Source of the DNA: Streptomyces spiramyceticus | GTDB taxonomy: Bacteria > Actinomycetota > Actinomycetes > Streptomycetales > Streptomycetaceae | Reading direction: 5' to 3' | DNA: 64,000 bases | Assembly: GCF_028807635.1 (NCBI RefSeq) | Contig: NZ_JARBAX010000001.1 | Coordinates: 3,612,501 to 3,676,500 of the forward strand | Part shown: in pieces, positions 44,576-54,450 of the stretch | How the letters are laid out: the number at the start of each line of letters is the position of its first letter | Position numbering within the stretch: the first letter of the stretch is position 1 | The notes under the pieces: generated by a model | What the model was told of the DNA's origin: nothing | Databases searched by the model: none | What the model saw: the letters and a program-made list of their open reading frames with translations, nothing else | Program-made: the position numbers and the translations under genes

Positions 44576-46308
44576 CCCGCACCGGTATACGGCTGAACGC
44601 CCCCGCCCCCGGCTGGTCCATCGACGCCGACGTCGTGGTCGTCGGCTCCGGCGTCGCCGGCCTGACGGCGGCGCTCCGCTGCACCGCGGCCGGTCTGCGT
44701 ACCGTCGTCGTCACCAAGGCCCGCCTGGACGACGGCTCCACGCGCTGGGCACAGGGCGGCATAGCCGCCGCGCTGGGCGAGGGCGACACCCCCGAGCAGC
44801 ACCTGGACGACACGCTCGTCGCGGGCGCGGGCCTGTGCGACGAGGAGGCGGTACGGGCCCTGGTCACCGAGGGCCCCGACGCCGTACGCAGGCTGATCGA
44901 AACCGGCGCGCAGTTCGACACCACGGCCGGCGGGGACATCGCCCTCACCCGCGAGGGCGGCCACCACCGCCGCCGTATCGCGCACGCGGGCGGCGACGCC
45001 ACGGGCGCCGAGATCTCCCGTGCGCTGGTTGAAGCCGTACGCTCCGCCTCGCTCCGTACGATCGAGAACGCCCTGGTCCTGGACCTGCTGACGGACGTCG
45101 ACGGCCGTACCGCCGGCGTCACTCTGCACGTCATGGGCGAGGGCCAGCACGACGGCGTCGGCGCGGTCCGCGCCCCGGCCGTCGTCCTCGCCACCGGCGG
45201 CATGGGCCAGGTCTTCTCGGCCACCACCAACCCGTCCGTCTCGACGGGCGACGGCGTCGCGCTGGCGCTGCGCGCGGGCGCCGAGGTCTCGGACCTCGAA
45301 TTCGTCCAGTTCCACCCGACCGTGCTCTTCCTGGGCGCGGACGCGGAGGGCCAGCAGCCGCTGGTCTCGGAAGCGGTACGGGGCGAGGGCGCCCATCTCG
45401 TCGACGCCGACGGCGTGCGCTTCATGGCGGGCCGGCACGAGCTCGCCGAACTGGCGCCCCGGGACATCGTCGCCAAGGCGATCATGCGCCGCATCCGCGA
45501 GCAGGGCGCCGAGCACATGTACCTGGACGCCCGGCACTTCGGCGCCGACATGTGGGAGGCGCGCTTCCCCACCATCCTGGCGGCCTGCCGCTCGCACGGC
45601 ATCGACCCGGTCACCCAGCCCATCCCGGTCGCCCCCGCGGCCCACTACGCGTCCGGCGGCGTACGGACCGACCTCCACGGCCGTACGACGGTGCCCGGCC
45701 TGTACGCCTGCGGCGAGGTCGCCTGCACGGGCGTGCACGGCGCGAACCGCCTGGCGTCCAACTCCCTCCTGGAGGGCCTCGTCTTCGCGGAACGCATCGC
45801 GGAGGACATCGCGGCCGCCCCCGCCTCGCCCGGCCCCGCCGTGCAGAACGAAGAGGCACCCGGCCCTCTCCTCGACCCTGCGACCCGCATCGAGATCCAG
45901 CGGGTCATGACGGCCGGCGCCGGCGTGCTCCGCTCCGCCGAGAGCCTCGACCACGCGGCCGATGCCCTGGAAGCCCTGTACCGCGCGGCGGCCCTCGAAG
46001 CCGACGGCGCCAAGGACGCCGAGCCCGGCGTCGACGCCTGGGAGGCCACCAACCTGCTCCTCGTATCGCGCGTCCTGGTGGCCGCCGCCCGGGAGCGCGA
46101 GGAGACCCGCGGCTGCCACTGGCGCGAGGACCGGCCGGACCGCGACGACGACGCCTGGCGCAAGCACCTCGTCGTTCGGCTGACCCCCGACCGCACCCTC
46201 GCGGTGCGCCGCACCGACTCCGCCTCATTCCCGCCCGTACGCCCCGCACGCCCCGCACGCCCCGCACGTCCCGCACGCCGCCCCGCACACGCTCAGAGGG
46301 AGCAGTAA
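44572..46308 (+). CDS. nadB: L-aspartate oxidase
   Basis: This 578-residue FAD enzyme oxidises aspartate to iminoaspartate for NAD synthesis. The FAD site is [18 protein letters not shown] (about 18-35), the substrate region has [12 protein letters not shown] and [17 protein letters not shown], and [25 protein letters not shown] is diagnostic. NadA, the partner that uses iminoaspartate, is not in the window. The C-terminus carries tandem RPA repeats. nadC follows after 2 bases. Confidence 0.95.
   Translation: MTRTGIRLNAPAPGWSIDADVVVVGSGVAGLTAALRCTAAGLRTVVVTKARLDDGSTRWAQGGIAAALGEGDTPEQHLDDTLVAGAGLCDEEAVRALVTEGPDAVRRLIETGAQFDTTAGGDIALTREGGHHRRRIAHAGGDATGAEISRALVEAVRSASLRTIENALVLDLLTDVDGRTAGVTLHVMGEGQHDGVGAVRAPAVVLATGGMGQVFSATTNPSVSTGDGVALALRAGAEVSDLEFVQFHPTVLFLGADAEGQQPLVSEAVRGEGAHLVDADGVRFMAGRHELAELAPRDIVAKAIMRRIREQGAEHMYLDARHFGADMWEARFPTILAACRSHGIDPVTQPIPVAPAAHYASGGVRTDLHGRTTVPGLYACGEVACTGVHGANRLASNSLLEGLVFAERIAEDIAAAPASPGPAVQNEEAPGPLLDPATRIEIQRVMTAGAGVLRSAESLDHAADALEALYRAAALEADGAKDAEPGVDAWEATNLLLVSRVLVAAAREREETRGCHWREDRPDRDDDAWRKHLVVRLTPDRTLAVRRTDSASFPPVRPARPARPARPARRPAHAQREQ
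46241..46276 (+). repeat. 9-bp tandem repeat at the nadB 3' end
   Basis: Four GCCCCGCAC-like units (one with a T change) run in frame and encode [12 protein letters not shown] in the nadB tail. It is a slippage-prone microsatellite outside the catalytic domains. Confidence 0.85.
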
Positions 46309-46310
46309 CC

Positions 46311-47297
46311 GTGAGTACGCCCGACAACCCCAAGCTCCTGCCGACCGCCTCCGGAGGCTGCGGCGACTCCTGCGGCTGCGGGGAGACGTACGAACTCGAC
46401 ACCAGCGAGTGCGCCCTCGACCCGGGCCTCGTCCAGCTCCTCGTCGAAGCGGGCCTGGACCCCGTCGAGGTCGAGGAGATCGCGAACGTCGCCCTCGGCG
46501 AGGACCTCGCCCACGGCGTGGACGTGACGACCGTCGCGACCGTCCCCGAGGACGCCGTCGCGACCGGCGACTTCACGGCGCGCGAGGCGGGCGTCGTCGC
46601 CGGTCTGCGCGTCGCCGAAGCGGTCCTCTCCATCGTCTGCACGGACGAGTTCGAGGTCGAGCGGCACGTCGAGGACGGCGACCGCGTCGAAGCCGGCCAG
46701 AAGCTGATCAGCGTCACCACCCGGACCCGCGACCTGCTCAGCGGCGAGCGCAGCGCGCTCAACCTGCTGTGCCGCCTCTCCGGCATCGCGACCGCGACCC
46801 GCGCATGGGCCGACGTACTCGAAGGCACCGGCGCCAAGGTCCGCGACACCCGCAAGACGACGCCCGGCCTGCGCTCCCTGGAGAAGTTCGCGGTCCGCTG
46901 CGGCGGCGGCGTCAACCACCGCATGTCCCTGTCGGACGCGGCGCTGGTCAAGGACAACCACGTGGTCGCGGCGGGCGGGGTGGCCGAGGCGTTCACGCTC
47001 GTACGCAAGCAGTTCCCGGAGGTCCCGATCGAGGTCGAGGTCGACACCCTGGCCCAGGCCACCGAGGTCCTGGACGCGGGCGCCGACCTGATCCTGCTGG
47101 ACAACTTCACCCCGGAGCAGACGGCGGAGGCGGTGGCCCTGGTGAACGGCCGCGCGGCCCTCGAATCGTCCGGCCGCCTCACCCTCGACACGGCCCGGGC
47201 GTACGCCGAGACGGGCGTCGACTACCTCGCCGTCGGGGCGCTCACGCACTCCTCCCCGATCCTCGACATCGGCCTCGACCTCCGCGAGGCGAAGTAA
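46311..47297 (+). CDS. nadC: Nicotinate-nucleotide pyrophosphorylase
   Basis: This 328-residue enzyme (quinolinate phosphoribosyltransferase) makes nicotinate mononucleotide from quinolinate and PRPP. Motifs are RDLLSGERSALNLLCRLSGIATATR, RDTRKTTPGLRSLEKFAVRCGGGVNHR and DLILLDNF. An N-terminal extension holds a Cys-rich patch (C17, C21, C23 and C34, in GGCGDSCGCGE), unusual for NadC elsewhere but, as I recall, common in streptomycetes. The GTG start has AGAGGGAG upstream. Confidence 0.95.
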   Translation: MSTPDNPKLLPTASGGCGDSCGCGETYELDTSECALDPGLVQLLVEAGLDPVEVEEIANVALGEDLAHGVDVTTVATVPEDAVATGDFTAREAGVVAGLRVAEAVLSIVCTDEFEVERHVEDGDRVEAGQKLISVTTRTRDLLSGERSALNLLCRLSGIATATRAWADVLEGTGAKVRDTRKTTPGLRSLEKFAVRCGGGVNHRMSLSDAALVKDNHVVAAGGVAEAFTLVRKQFPEVPIEVEVDTLAQATEVLDAGADLILLDNFTPEQTAEAVALVNGRAALESSGRLTLDTARAYAETGVDYLAVGALTHSSPILDIGLDLREAK

Positions 47298-47300
47298 CCC

Positions 47301-48107
47301 ATGCTGCTCACCATCGACGCCGGCAACACCCACACGGTCCTCGGTCTGTTCGACGGCGAGGAGATCGTCGAGCACTGGCGCATCTCGACCGACGCCCGCC
47401 GCACCGCGGACGAACTCGCCGTGCTCTTCCAGGGTCTGATGGGCATGCACCCGCTGCTCGGCGACGAACTGGGCGACGGCATCGAGGGCATCGCGATCTG
47501 CTCCACCGTCCCGTCCGTCCTGCACGAACTGCGCGAGGTGACCCGCCGCTACTACGGCGACGTCCCGGCCGTGCTCGTCGAGCCGGGCATCAAGACGGGT
47601 GTGCCGATCCTGATGGACAACCCCAAGGAGGTCGGCGCGGACCGCATCGTCAACGCGGTCGCGGCGGTCGAGCTCTACGGCGGACCGGCGATCGTCGTCG
47701 ACTTCGGTACGGCGACGACCTTCGACGCCGTATCGGCGCGTGGTGAGTACGCGGGCGGCGTCATCGCGCCCGGCATCGAGATCTCCGTCGACGCGCTCGG
47801 CGTCAAGGGCGCCCAGCTCCGCAAGATCGAGCTGGCCCGGCCGCGCAGCGTGATCGGCAAGAACACGGTCGAGGCCATGCAGGCCGGCATCGTGTACGGC
47901 TTCGCGGGCCAGGTCGACGGTGTCGCGCAGCGCATGGCGCGCGAGCTCGCGGGCCCGGACGGCGACCCGGCCGACGTGACCGTCATCGCCACGGGCGGTC
48001 TGGCGCCGATGGTGCTCGGCGAGTCCTCGGAGATCGACGAGCACGAGCCGTGGCTGACGCTGATCGGGCTGCGCCTGGTGTACGAGCGGAACGTGGCACG
48101 GATGTAG
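47301..48107 (+). CDS. coaX: Type III pantothenate kinase
   Basis: This 268-residue CoaX phosphorylates pantothenate, the first committed step of CoA synthesis, using a K+-dependent acetate-kinase-like fold. The ATP-binding motif is LLTIDAGNTHTVLGLF at the N-terminus, and DFGTATTFDAV and GVIAPGIEIS are family blocks. It starts three bases after nadC and closes the cofactor operon. CoaX resists feedback by CoA, unlike CoaA. Confidence 0.95.
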   Translation: MLLTIDAGNTHTVLGLFDGEEIVEHWRISTDARRTADELAVLFQGLMGMHPLLGDELGDGIEGIAICSTVPSVLHELREVTRRYYGDVPAVLVEPGIKTGVPILMDNPKEVGADRIVNAVAAVELYGGPAIVVDFGTATTFDAVSARGEYAGGVIAPGIEISVDALGVKGAQLRKIELARPRSVIGKNTVEAMQAGIVYGFAGQVDGVAQRMARELAGPDGDPADVTVIATGGLAPMVLGESSEIDEHEPWLTLIGLRLVYERNVARM

Positions 48108-48131
48108 CGCCGATGCGGTGCGGATGCGGTG

Positions 48132-48187
48132 CGTCGTACGGGCAGCGCGCCCCGTACGACGGACCGGCCCGCAGGGCGGCCCGGTCC
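48132..48187 (+). terminator. Tandem hairpins after coaX
   Basis: A perfect 11-bp stem (CGTCGTACGGG / CCCGTACGACG, 8-base loop, 48132-48161) is followed at once by a 12-bp stem with one mismatch (GGACCGGCCCGC / GCGGCCCGGTCC, 3-base loop). They would end the cofactor operon. Confidence 0.75.
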
Positions 48188-48267
48188 GTACGGCGACCCG
48201 GCCCGTCCGCCGCGCCGCCGTACAACCATTAAACCGATTTTGTCCGTTTCTTGCGTATTGTCACTAC

Positions 48268-48906
48268 ATGCCCACGCCATACGGATCCCGTGGCGGCATG
48301 GCGTTCGGCGCTGACGAGCTGCGTGTGCTCCGACGCGCCCTCGCTGTCGCCCTCCATCCCGCGTCACTGTCCGATGAGGACGTCCAGGACTGCCTGCGCC
48401 TCGCCGACTCCCTGGACGAGGCGGTCCGCGAGGCGGGCCGGCTGCGCGCGTTCCTCCTCGCCGACCTCGCCCGCTACCGCGAGGCTCTCCCCGGGGCTGC
48501 CGCCGGCTATCTGGAGCTGCTCCAGGACGCCCTGGCCGCCGGATACGGGCCGACCTCCGACGACCTCGCGGCCCTGCGTACGCTCCGCGACATGCCGGGC
48601 GCCGCCGCACTCCTCGACCGCTGCCGGGACGTCGCCGAAGAGTCGGTACGGGCCCGCCTGGCCGGCCGGAGCCCCGCACCCGCGCCTCGAACCCGGCTGC
48701 TGTCGCTCGTGGGCGGCAGGGCCACGGCCTCCCATGCCGACGATCCGCCGCAACCCCGGAAGGGCGACGGCCCGCCGCAGCCGGGGAAACCCGCGCCGAA
48801 GCCCGGCCCCCGTGGTCCCGGGGACCGTCCGATGCCGAAGCCGTCCGAGGTCTTTCCGCCACGCCGTCGCCCCGTGCCCCCGCCGGAACAGAGGGCGGCG
48901 GGGTAG
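48268..48906 (+). CDS. Hypothetical protein
   Basis: This 212-residue protein has a helical first 130 residues (DELRVLRRALAVALHPASLS, LRLADSLDEAVREAGRLRAF, EEYLEL-like segments) and a Pro/Lys/Gly-rich tail. I do not recognise a family function. It is similar in style to conserved streptomycete hypotheticals next to the BlaI gene. The ATG follows a TATTGT-like -10 by only a few bases, so it may be leaderless. A small membrane protein gene follows. Confidence 0.8.
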   Translation: MPTPYGSRGGMAFGADELRVLRRALAVALHPASLSDEDVQDCLRLADSLDEAVREAGRLRAFLLADLARYREALPGAAAGYLELLQDALAAGYGPTSDDLAALRTLRDMPGAAALLDRCRDVAEESVRARLAGRSPAPAPRTRLLSLVGGRATASHADDPPQPRKGDGPPQPGKPAPKPGPRGPGDRPMPKPSEVFPPRRRPVPPPEQRAAG

Positions 48907-48920
48907 CTACTCTGGACGGC

Positions 48921-49106
48921 ATGGACTACGTTTCCGCGCTTCTGCCCCCCGTGGTGATGGCCGTGTTCTTCATCGCCCTGGTCACGACGATCGTCAAGTC
49001 GCAGGGTGGCTCCAACAAGGCCAAGGAAGACGCGGCCGTGGACGCCGCCCTCTCCCGCGCCGAGTCGGCGCAGCAGACCCGGACGCCCGAGGCGGGCCAG
49101 GCCTGA
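48921..49106 (+). CDS. Small single-pass membrane protein
   Basis: This 61-residue protein has one hydrophobic segment (about residues 5-25, LLPPVVMAVFFIALVTTIV) and a charged cytoplasmic tail with Lys/Glu and Ala/Gln-rich parts. It follows the previous gene after 14 bases, so co-transcription is likely. Function unknown. Confidence 0.75.
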   Translation: MDYVSALLPPVVMAVFFIALVTTIVKSQGGSNKAKEDAAVDAALSRAESAQQTRTPEAGQA

Positions 49107-49115
49107 CGGCACTCT

Positions 49116-49216
49116 CTTCGCGAGGCTCACGACAGGCTCACGACGCGGCTTGCTGTGAGGCTCGCGAAGGCGCTGCGTGAGGGCGTACGACTCATTCCGA
49201 GCCGTACGCCCTTTTT
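49116..49216 (+). terminator. Two stem-loops after the small membrane gene
   Basis: A 15-bp stem with one mismatch (CTTCGCGAGGCTCAC / GTGAGGCTCGCGAAG, 49116-49169) is followed by AGGGCGTACG / CGTACGCCCT (49180-49212) with a T5 run after it. The second looks like a classic intrinsic terminator. Confidence 0.75.
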
Positions 49217-49265
49217 GCTGCGCAAATACCTGCCATTACTGGAAATCTCCCACTATGGTGGCGCT

Positions 49266-49709
49266 GTGCCTCGCCAATTGGGAGAGCTGGAAGACGCCGT
49301 CATGACGCGCGTGTGGCAGTGGAACCGACCGGTCACCGTCCGGGAAGTCCTGGAAGACCTTCAGAAGGAACGGTCCATCGCCTACACGACGGTCATGACC
49401 GTAATGGACAATCTCCATCAGAAGGGCTGGGTGCGCAGGGAAGTCGAGGGCCGCGCCTATCGATATACGGCGGTCTCCACTCGCGCCGCATACTCGGCCG
49501 CACTGATGAACGAAGCCTGGTCCACGAGTGACAACCCAGCAGCGGCCCTGGTCGCCTTCTTCGGCATGATGTCGGCGGAACAGCGCGATGCTCTGGAGGA
49601 CGCGATGCGTGTCGTCGGTCAGCGCACCGATCCCGCCGATGCCGCATCTCCCGCAGAGGGCGCATCTTCCGCAGAGGGCGACGAGAGCGCGGACGACACG
49701 GAGCGATAG
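49266..49709 (+). CDS. BlaI/MecI-family transcriptional regulator
   Basis: This 147-residue winged-helix repressor of the BlaI/MecI/CopY type has LGELEDAVMTRVWQWNRPVT, SIAYTTVMTVMDNLHQKGWVRR and the wing RAYRYTAV. No BlaR-like sensor protease is next to it, so release would depend on another partner. The GTG at 49266 gives the usual MPRQLGELE start, and the longer upstream reading from 49155 overlaps the terminator region. The tail is Ala/Glu-rich with a repeated AEGASSAEG. Confidence 0.9.
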   Translation: MPRQLGELEDAVMTRVWQWNRPVTVREVLEDLQKERSIAYTTVMTVMDNLHQKGWVRREVEGRAYRYTAVSTRAAYSAALMNEAWSTSDNPAAALVAFFGMMSAEQRDALEDAMRVVGQRTDPADAASPAEGASSAEGDESADDTER

Positions 49710-49718
49710 CGTCGCGGT

Positions 49719-50261
49719 ATGCCCTCAGAGCCTCCCGCGCTTCCCAATGCCGCTGCAAAAGCCATCACCGTACGGCGGGCAAGGACCAGTGATGTGCCAA
49801 CGATCCGCAACCTTGTGGACACGTACGCACAGAAGCGGATCCTGCTCGACAAAGCGAACGTGACGCTTTACGAGGACATCCAGGAGTTCTGGGTCGCCGA
49901 ACGCGACGAGGACGCGGCCGTTGTCGGCTGCGGCGCTCTGCATGTGATGTGGGAAGACCTCGCGGAAGTACGAACTCTCGCGGTCGATCCGGCCTTCAAG
50001 GGCGCCGGAGTCGGGCATCAAGTGCTTGGCCAGCTGCTCCAGACAGCGCGCTGGCTCGGTGTGCGCCGGGTTTTCTGTCTCACCTTCGAAGTCGAGTTCT
50101 TCATCAAGCACGGCTTCGTGGAGATCGGTGAGGCTCCTGTCGACGGAGATGTCTACAGCGAGCTCCTGCGTTCCTATGACGAGGGTGTAGCGGAGTTCCT
50201 CGGTCTCGAACGGGTGAAGCCGAACACCTTGGGCAACAGCCGGATGCTTCTGCACCTGTGA
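49719..50261 (+). CDS. GNAT N-acetyltransferase (N-acetylglutamate synthase-like)
   Basis: This 180-residue acetyltransferase has the GNAT pattern AVVGCGALHVMWEDLAEVRTLAVDPAFKGAGVGHQVLGQL, with the acetyl-CoA loop R/QGxGxG/A form GAGVGH. The sequence style fits actinobacterial ArgA-type N-acetylglutamate synthase, the first step of arginine synthesis, though no arg genes are near. The ATG starts 9 bases after the BlaI gene. Confidence 0.88.
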   Translation: MPSEPPALPNAAAKAITVRRARTSDVPTIRNLVDTYAQKRILLDKANVTLYEDIQEFWVAERDEDAAVVGCGALHVMWEDLAEVRTLAVDPAFKGAGVGHQVLGQLLQTARWLGVRRVFCLTFEVEFFIKHGFVEIGEAPVDGDVYSELLRSYDEGVAEFLGLERVKPNTLGNSRMLLHL

Positions 50262-50366
50262 TCTTCTGAAGCCGTTGGAACACCCTATGTCCGAAACGCG
50301 CACGTTTCCCGTGTTGATGAGGTACTGAACCTCGACCGGGGGTTTGTGTTTTCCAGAGAAAAGCGG

Positions 50367-50403
50367 TTTCCTTTCCGCGTACTGCATTTTCGATGAAAGG
50401 AAA
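50367..50403 (+). promoter_or_regulatory. Stem-loop over the lsr2 ribosome binding site
   Basis: TTTCCTTTC (50367-50375) is perfectly complementary to GAAAGGAAA (50395-50403), the Shine-Dalgarno region just 4 bases before the lsr2 GTG. Folding would hide the ribosome binding site behind a 19-base loop. Confidence 0.6.
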
Positions 50404-50407
50404 TCCG

Positions 50408-50743
50408 GTGGCACAGAAGGTTCAGGTCCTTCTTGTCGATGACCTCGACGGCGGCGAGGCGGACGAGACGGTGACGTTCGCTCTGGATGGCAAGACCTAC
50501 GAGATCGACCTCACCACCGCGAACGCGGACAAGCTCCGTGGTCTGCTCGACCCGTACGCCAAGAGCGGCCGACGCACCGGCGGCCGCGCGGCTTCCGGCC
50601 GCGGCAAGGCGCGCGCTGCCGCTGGTGGCAACCAGAACACCGCCGAGATCCGTAAGTGGGCCAAGGCGAACGGTTACAACGTGAATGACCGTGGCCGCGT
50701 CCCGGCAGACATCCGTGAGGCCTACGAGAAGGCCAACGGCTGA
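50408..50743 (+). CDS. lsr2: Lsr2 nucleoid-associated protein
   Basis: This 111-residue H-NS-like protein silences AT-rich and foreign DNA. The N-terminal dimerisation domain (QKVQVLLVDDLDGGEADETV) and the C-terminal DNA-binding domain with the AT-hook-like loop (AEIRKWAKANGYNVNDRGRVPADIREAY) are both complete, with an Arg/Gly/Ala linker between. The GTG start at 50408 is hidden in a predicted stem-loop. Its end overlaps the convergent SCO3374-type gene by 22 bases. Confidence 0.95.
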   Translation: MAQKVQVLLVDDLDGGEADETVTFALDGKTYEIDLTTANADKLRGLLDPYAKSGRRTGGRAASGRGKARAAAGGNQNTAEIRKWAKANGYNVNDRGRVPADIREAYEKANG

Positions 50744-51342
50744 GCATTCGCGTCAGCGAAATTCGAGTGCAACAACCGGGCCCGGTGGCATTCAGTTGCC
50801 GCCGTGCCCACGAGTCGTACGAGATCGGGTGTTTCCGCACAGCACCCGAGTCCGGCGAATGCCGGCAGCATCGGCTCGACCTCGTGCCGCGGCTCGGGGG
50901 GTCGCAGCCACATGGCGGCCCCCTGCGAGCTTGTCCATCCGGGCGGTGTGGGCGCGGCCATCCGCCCGCCCGCCCCGATCGCGCGCAGATCCAGGGCGAC
51001 GCCGCCCCACTCCAGCCAGTCGAGGAGCCCGGGCAGCTCCTCTGCGCTCCCCGCGGCGACCAGCAGCCGCATGCGCCGCCCGAGGAGCGCAACGGGCCCT
51101 GTGAGGCCGCTCAGGCGCCGCAGGACGGCAAATCCCGCGTCGGACGGCAGTTCCAGTACGTCGAAGCGCAGGCCCGTCAGAAGCTGCACCGGGCCCTGCG
51201 CCGGAAGTCCCTCCGCCGTGGCCCAGTTCGCCGTGGCCCAGCCGAGCTCGTGCTCGTACCACTGCGCGATCGACTGCGCGATGCCGTTCGCGAACGGCAT
51301 CGGCGTGCGCGGGAGCGGGACCTGACTCGGGGGGGTCGCCAT
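50722..51342 (-). CDS. SCO3374-family conserved protein
   Basis: This 206-residue protein matches the streptomycete SCO3374 family in style: VQLLTGLRFDVLELPSDAG, LVAAGSAEELPGLLDWLEWG and PPGWTSSQGAAMWLRPPEP, ending AQPLAFS. It resembles the bifunctional primase-polymerase-associated proteins seen in actinobacteria, but I know no function. The ATG at 51342 is chosen because upstream codons have atypical use. Convergent with lsr2 with a 22-base overlap. Confidence 0.88.
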   Translation of the reverse strand: MATPPSQVPLPRTPMPFANGIAQSIAQWYEHELGWATANWATAEGLPAQGPVQLLTGLRFDVLELPSDAGFAVLRRLSGLTGPVALLGRRMRLLVAAGSAEELPGLLDWLEWGGVALDLRAIGAGGRMAAPTPPGWTSSQGAAMWLRPPEPRHEVEPMLPAFAGLGCCAETPDLVRLVGTAATECHRARLLHSNFADANAQPLAFS

Positions 51343-51448
51343 GTCCGGACCAACTCCGGAAACACTTCGCGAGTTACGCTTCGTATGCACATGACTGCGC
51401 TCTGTTGATGCTCGGAGGGCGTGCGAGCGTATTCGGTCGCGCAAGGAT

Positions 51449-51465
51449 GTTCGCCCGTAGCGGAG
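51449..51465 (+). promoter_or_regulatory. ClgR-like box, copy 1
   Basis: GTTCGCCCGTAGCGGAG fits the CGC-N5-GCG core of actinobacterial ClgR operators (the known consensus is close to CGCYNANRGCG) with one core mismatch. ClgR activates clpC and clpP operons in actinobacteria. Confidence 0.5.
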
Positions 51466-51554
51466 GGAACCGGTGTGCGCTGCATGGAGTGTCAGTGCTT
51501 GCGGGTAAGACATTCCTAGTGGGAAGGGGCGACACGCTGGTCGAGCCGTCTCAC

Positions 51555-51571
51555 GTTCGCCATCGGCGTAC
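51555..51571 (+). promoter_or_regulatory. ClgR-like box, copy 2
   Basis: GTTCGCCATCGGCGTAC fits the CGC-N5-GCG core with one mismatch and nearly palindromic GTTCGC / GCGTAC arms, 224 bases before the clpC ATG. The two copies are 106 bp apart. Confidence 0.55.
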
Positions 51572-51794
51572 TGAATGAACGGGTATCTGCTTGGCCTGCG
51601 GGAACATCGTCTCGCACCATCAGGTTGGAGCAGTAGACAGCTGTTCCGGCAGTGAGGTTTCCCCGCAAGGGCGGGGTGATCCGGACGGATGTCGGCAGTT
51701 GGAATGAGCTGTCCCGTCCCACGGGACTAGCATGCGGAAGGACTGGGAGGGGACCGACCCCTCACTGCCCGACCGCTCTGAGGAGCGATTAACG

Positions 51795-54323
<2,529 letters not shown>

Positions 54324-54343
54324 CAGCGCTCTGAGCGCCTGAA

Positions 54344-54386
54344 GGGGCTGCCCCGGAACCGTATGGGTTCCGGGGCAGCCCCTTTT
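54344..54386 (+). terminator. Strong intrinsic terminator after clpC
   Basis: A perfect 17-bp stem (GGGGCTGCCCCGGAACC / GGTTCCGGGGCAGCCCC) with a 5-base loop is followed by TTTT, 20 bases past the clpC stop. Confidence 0.93.
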
Positions 54387-54450
54387 GCTGTCCGCCTGTC
54401 GGCCCTGTCGGCCCTGTCGGCCTGTCCGCGTCGGCTTCAGCCTTCAGCCT

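Larger units (their letters stand above)
51343..51794. other. 452-bp divergent control region upstream of clpC
   Basis: No gene is seen. Two ClgR-like boxes are present (51449-51465 and 51555-51571), and an ACGATGTTCGAG start region follows a GAGGAGCGA ribosome binding site at 51780-51788. The region separates the SCO3374-type gene from clpC and should hold both promoters. Confidence 0.6.

Noticed and set aside
48119..48190. A regulatory RNA or attenuator ahead of the hypothetical gene at 48268
   Set aside because: Two tandem hairpins just past the coaX stop are better explained as a terminator of the cofactor operon.
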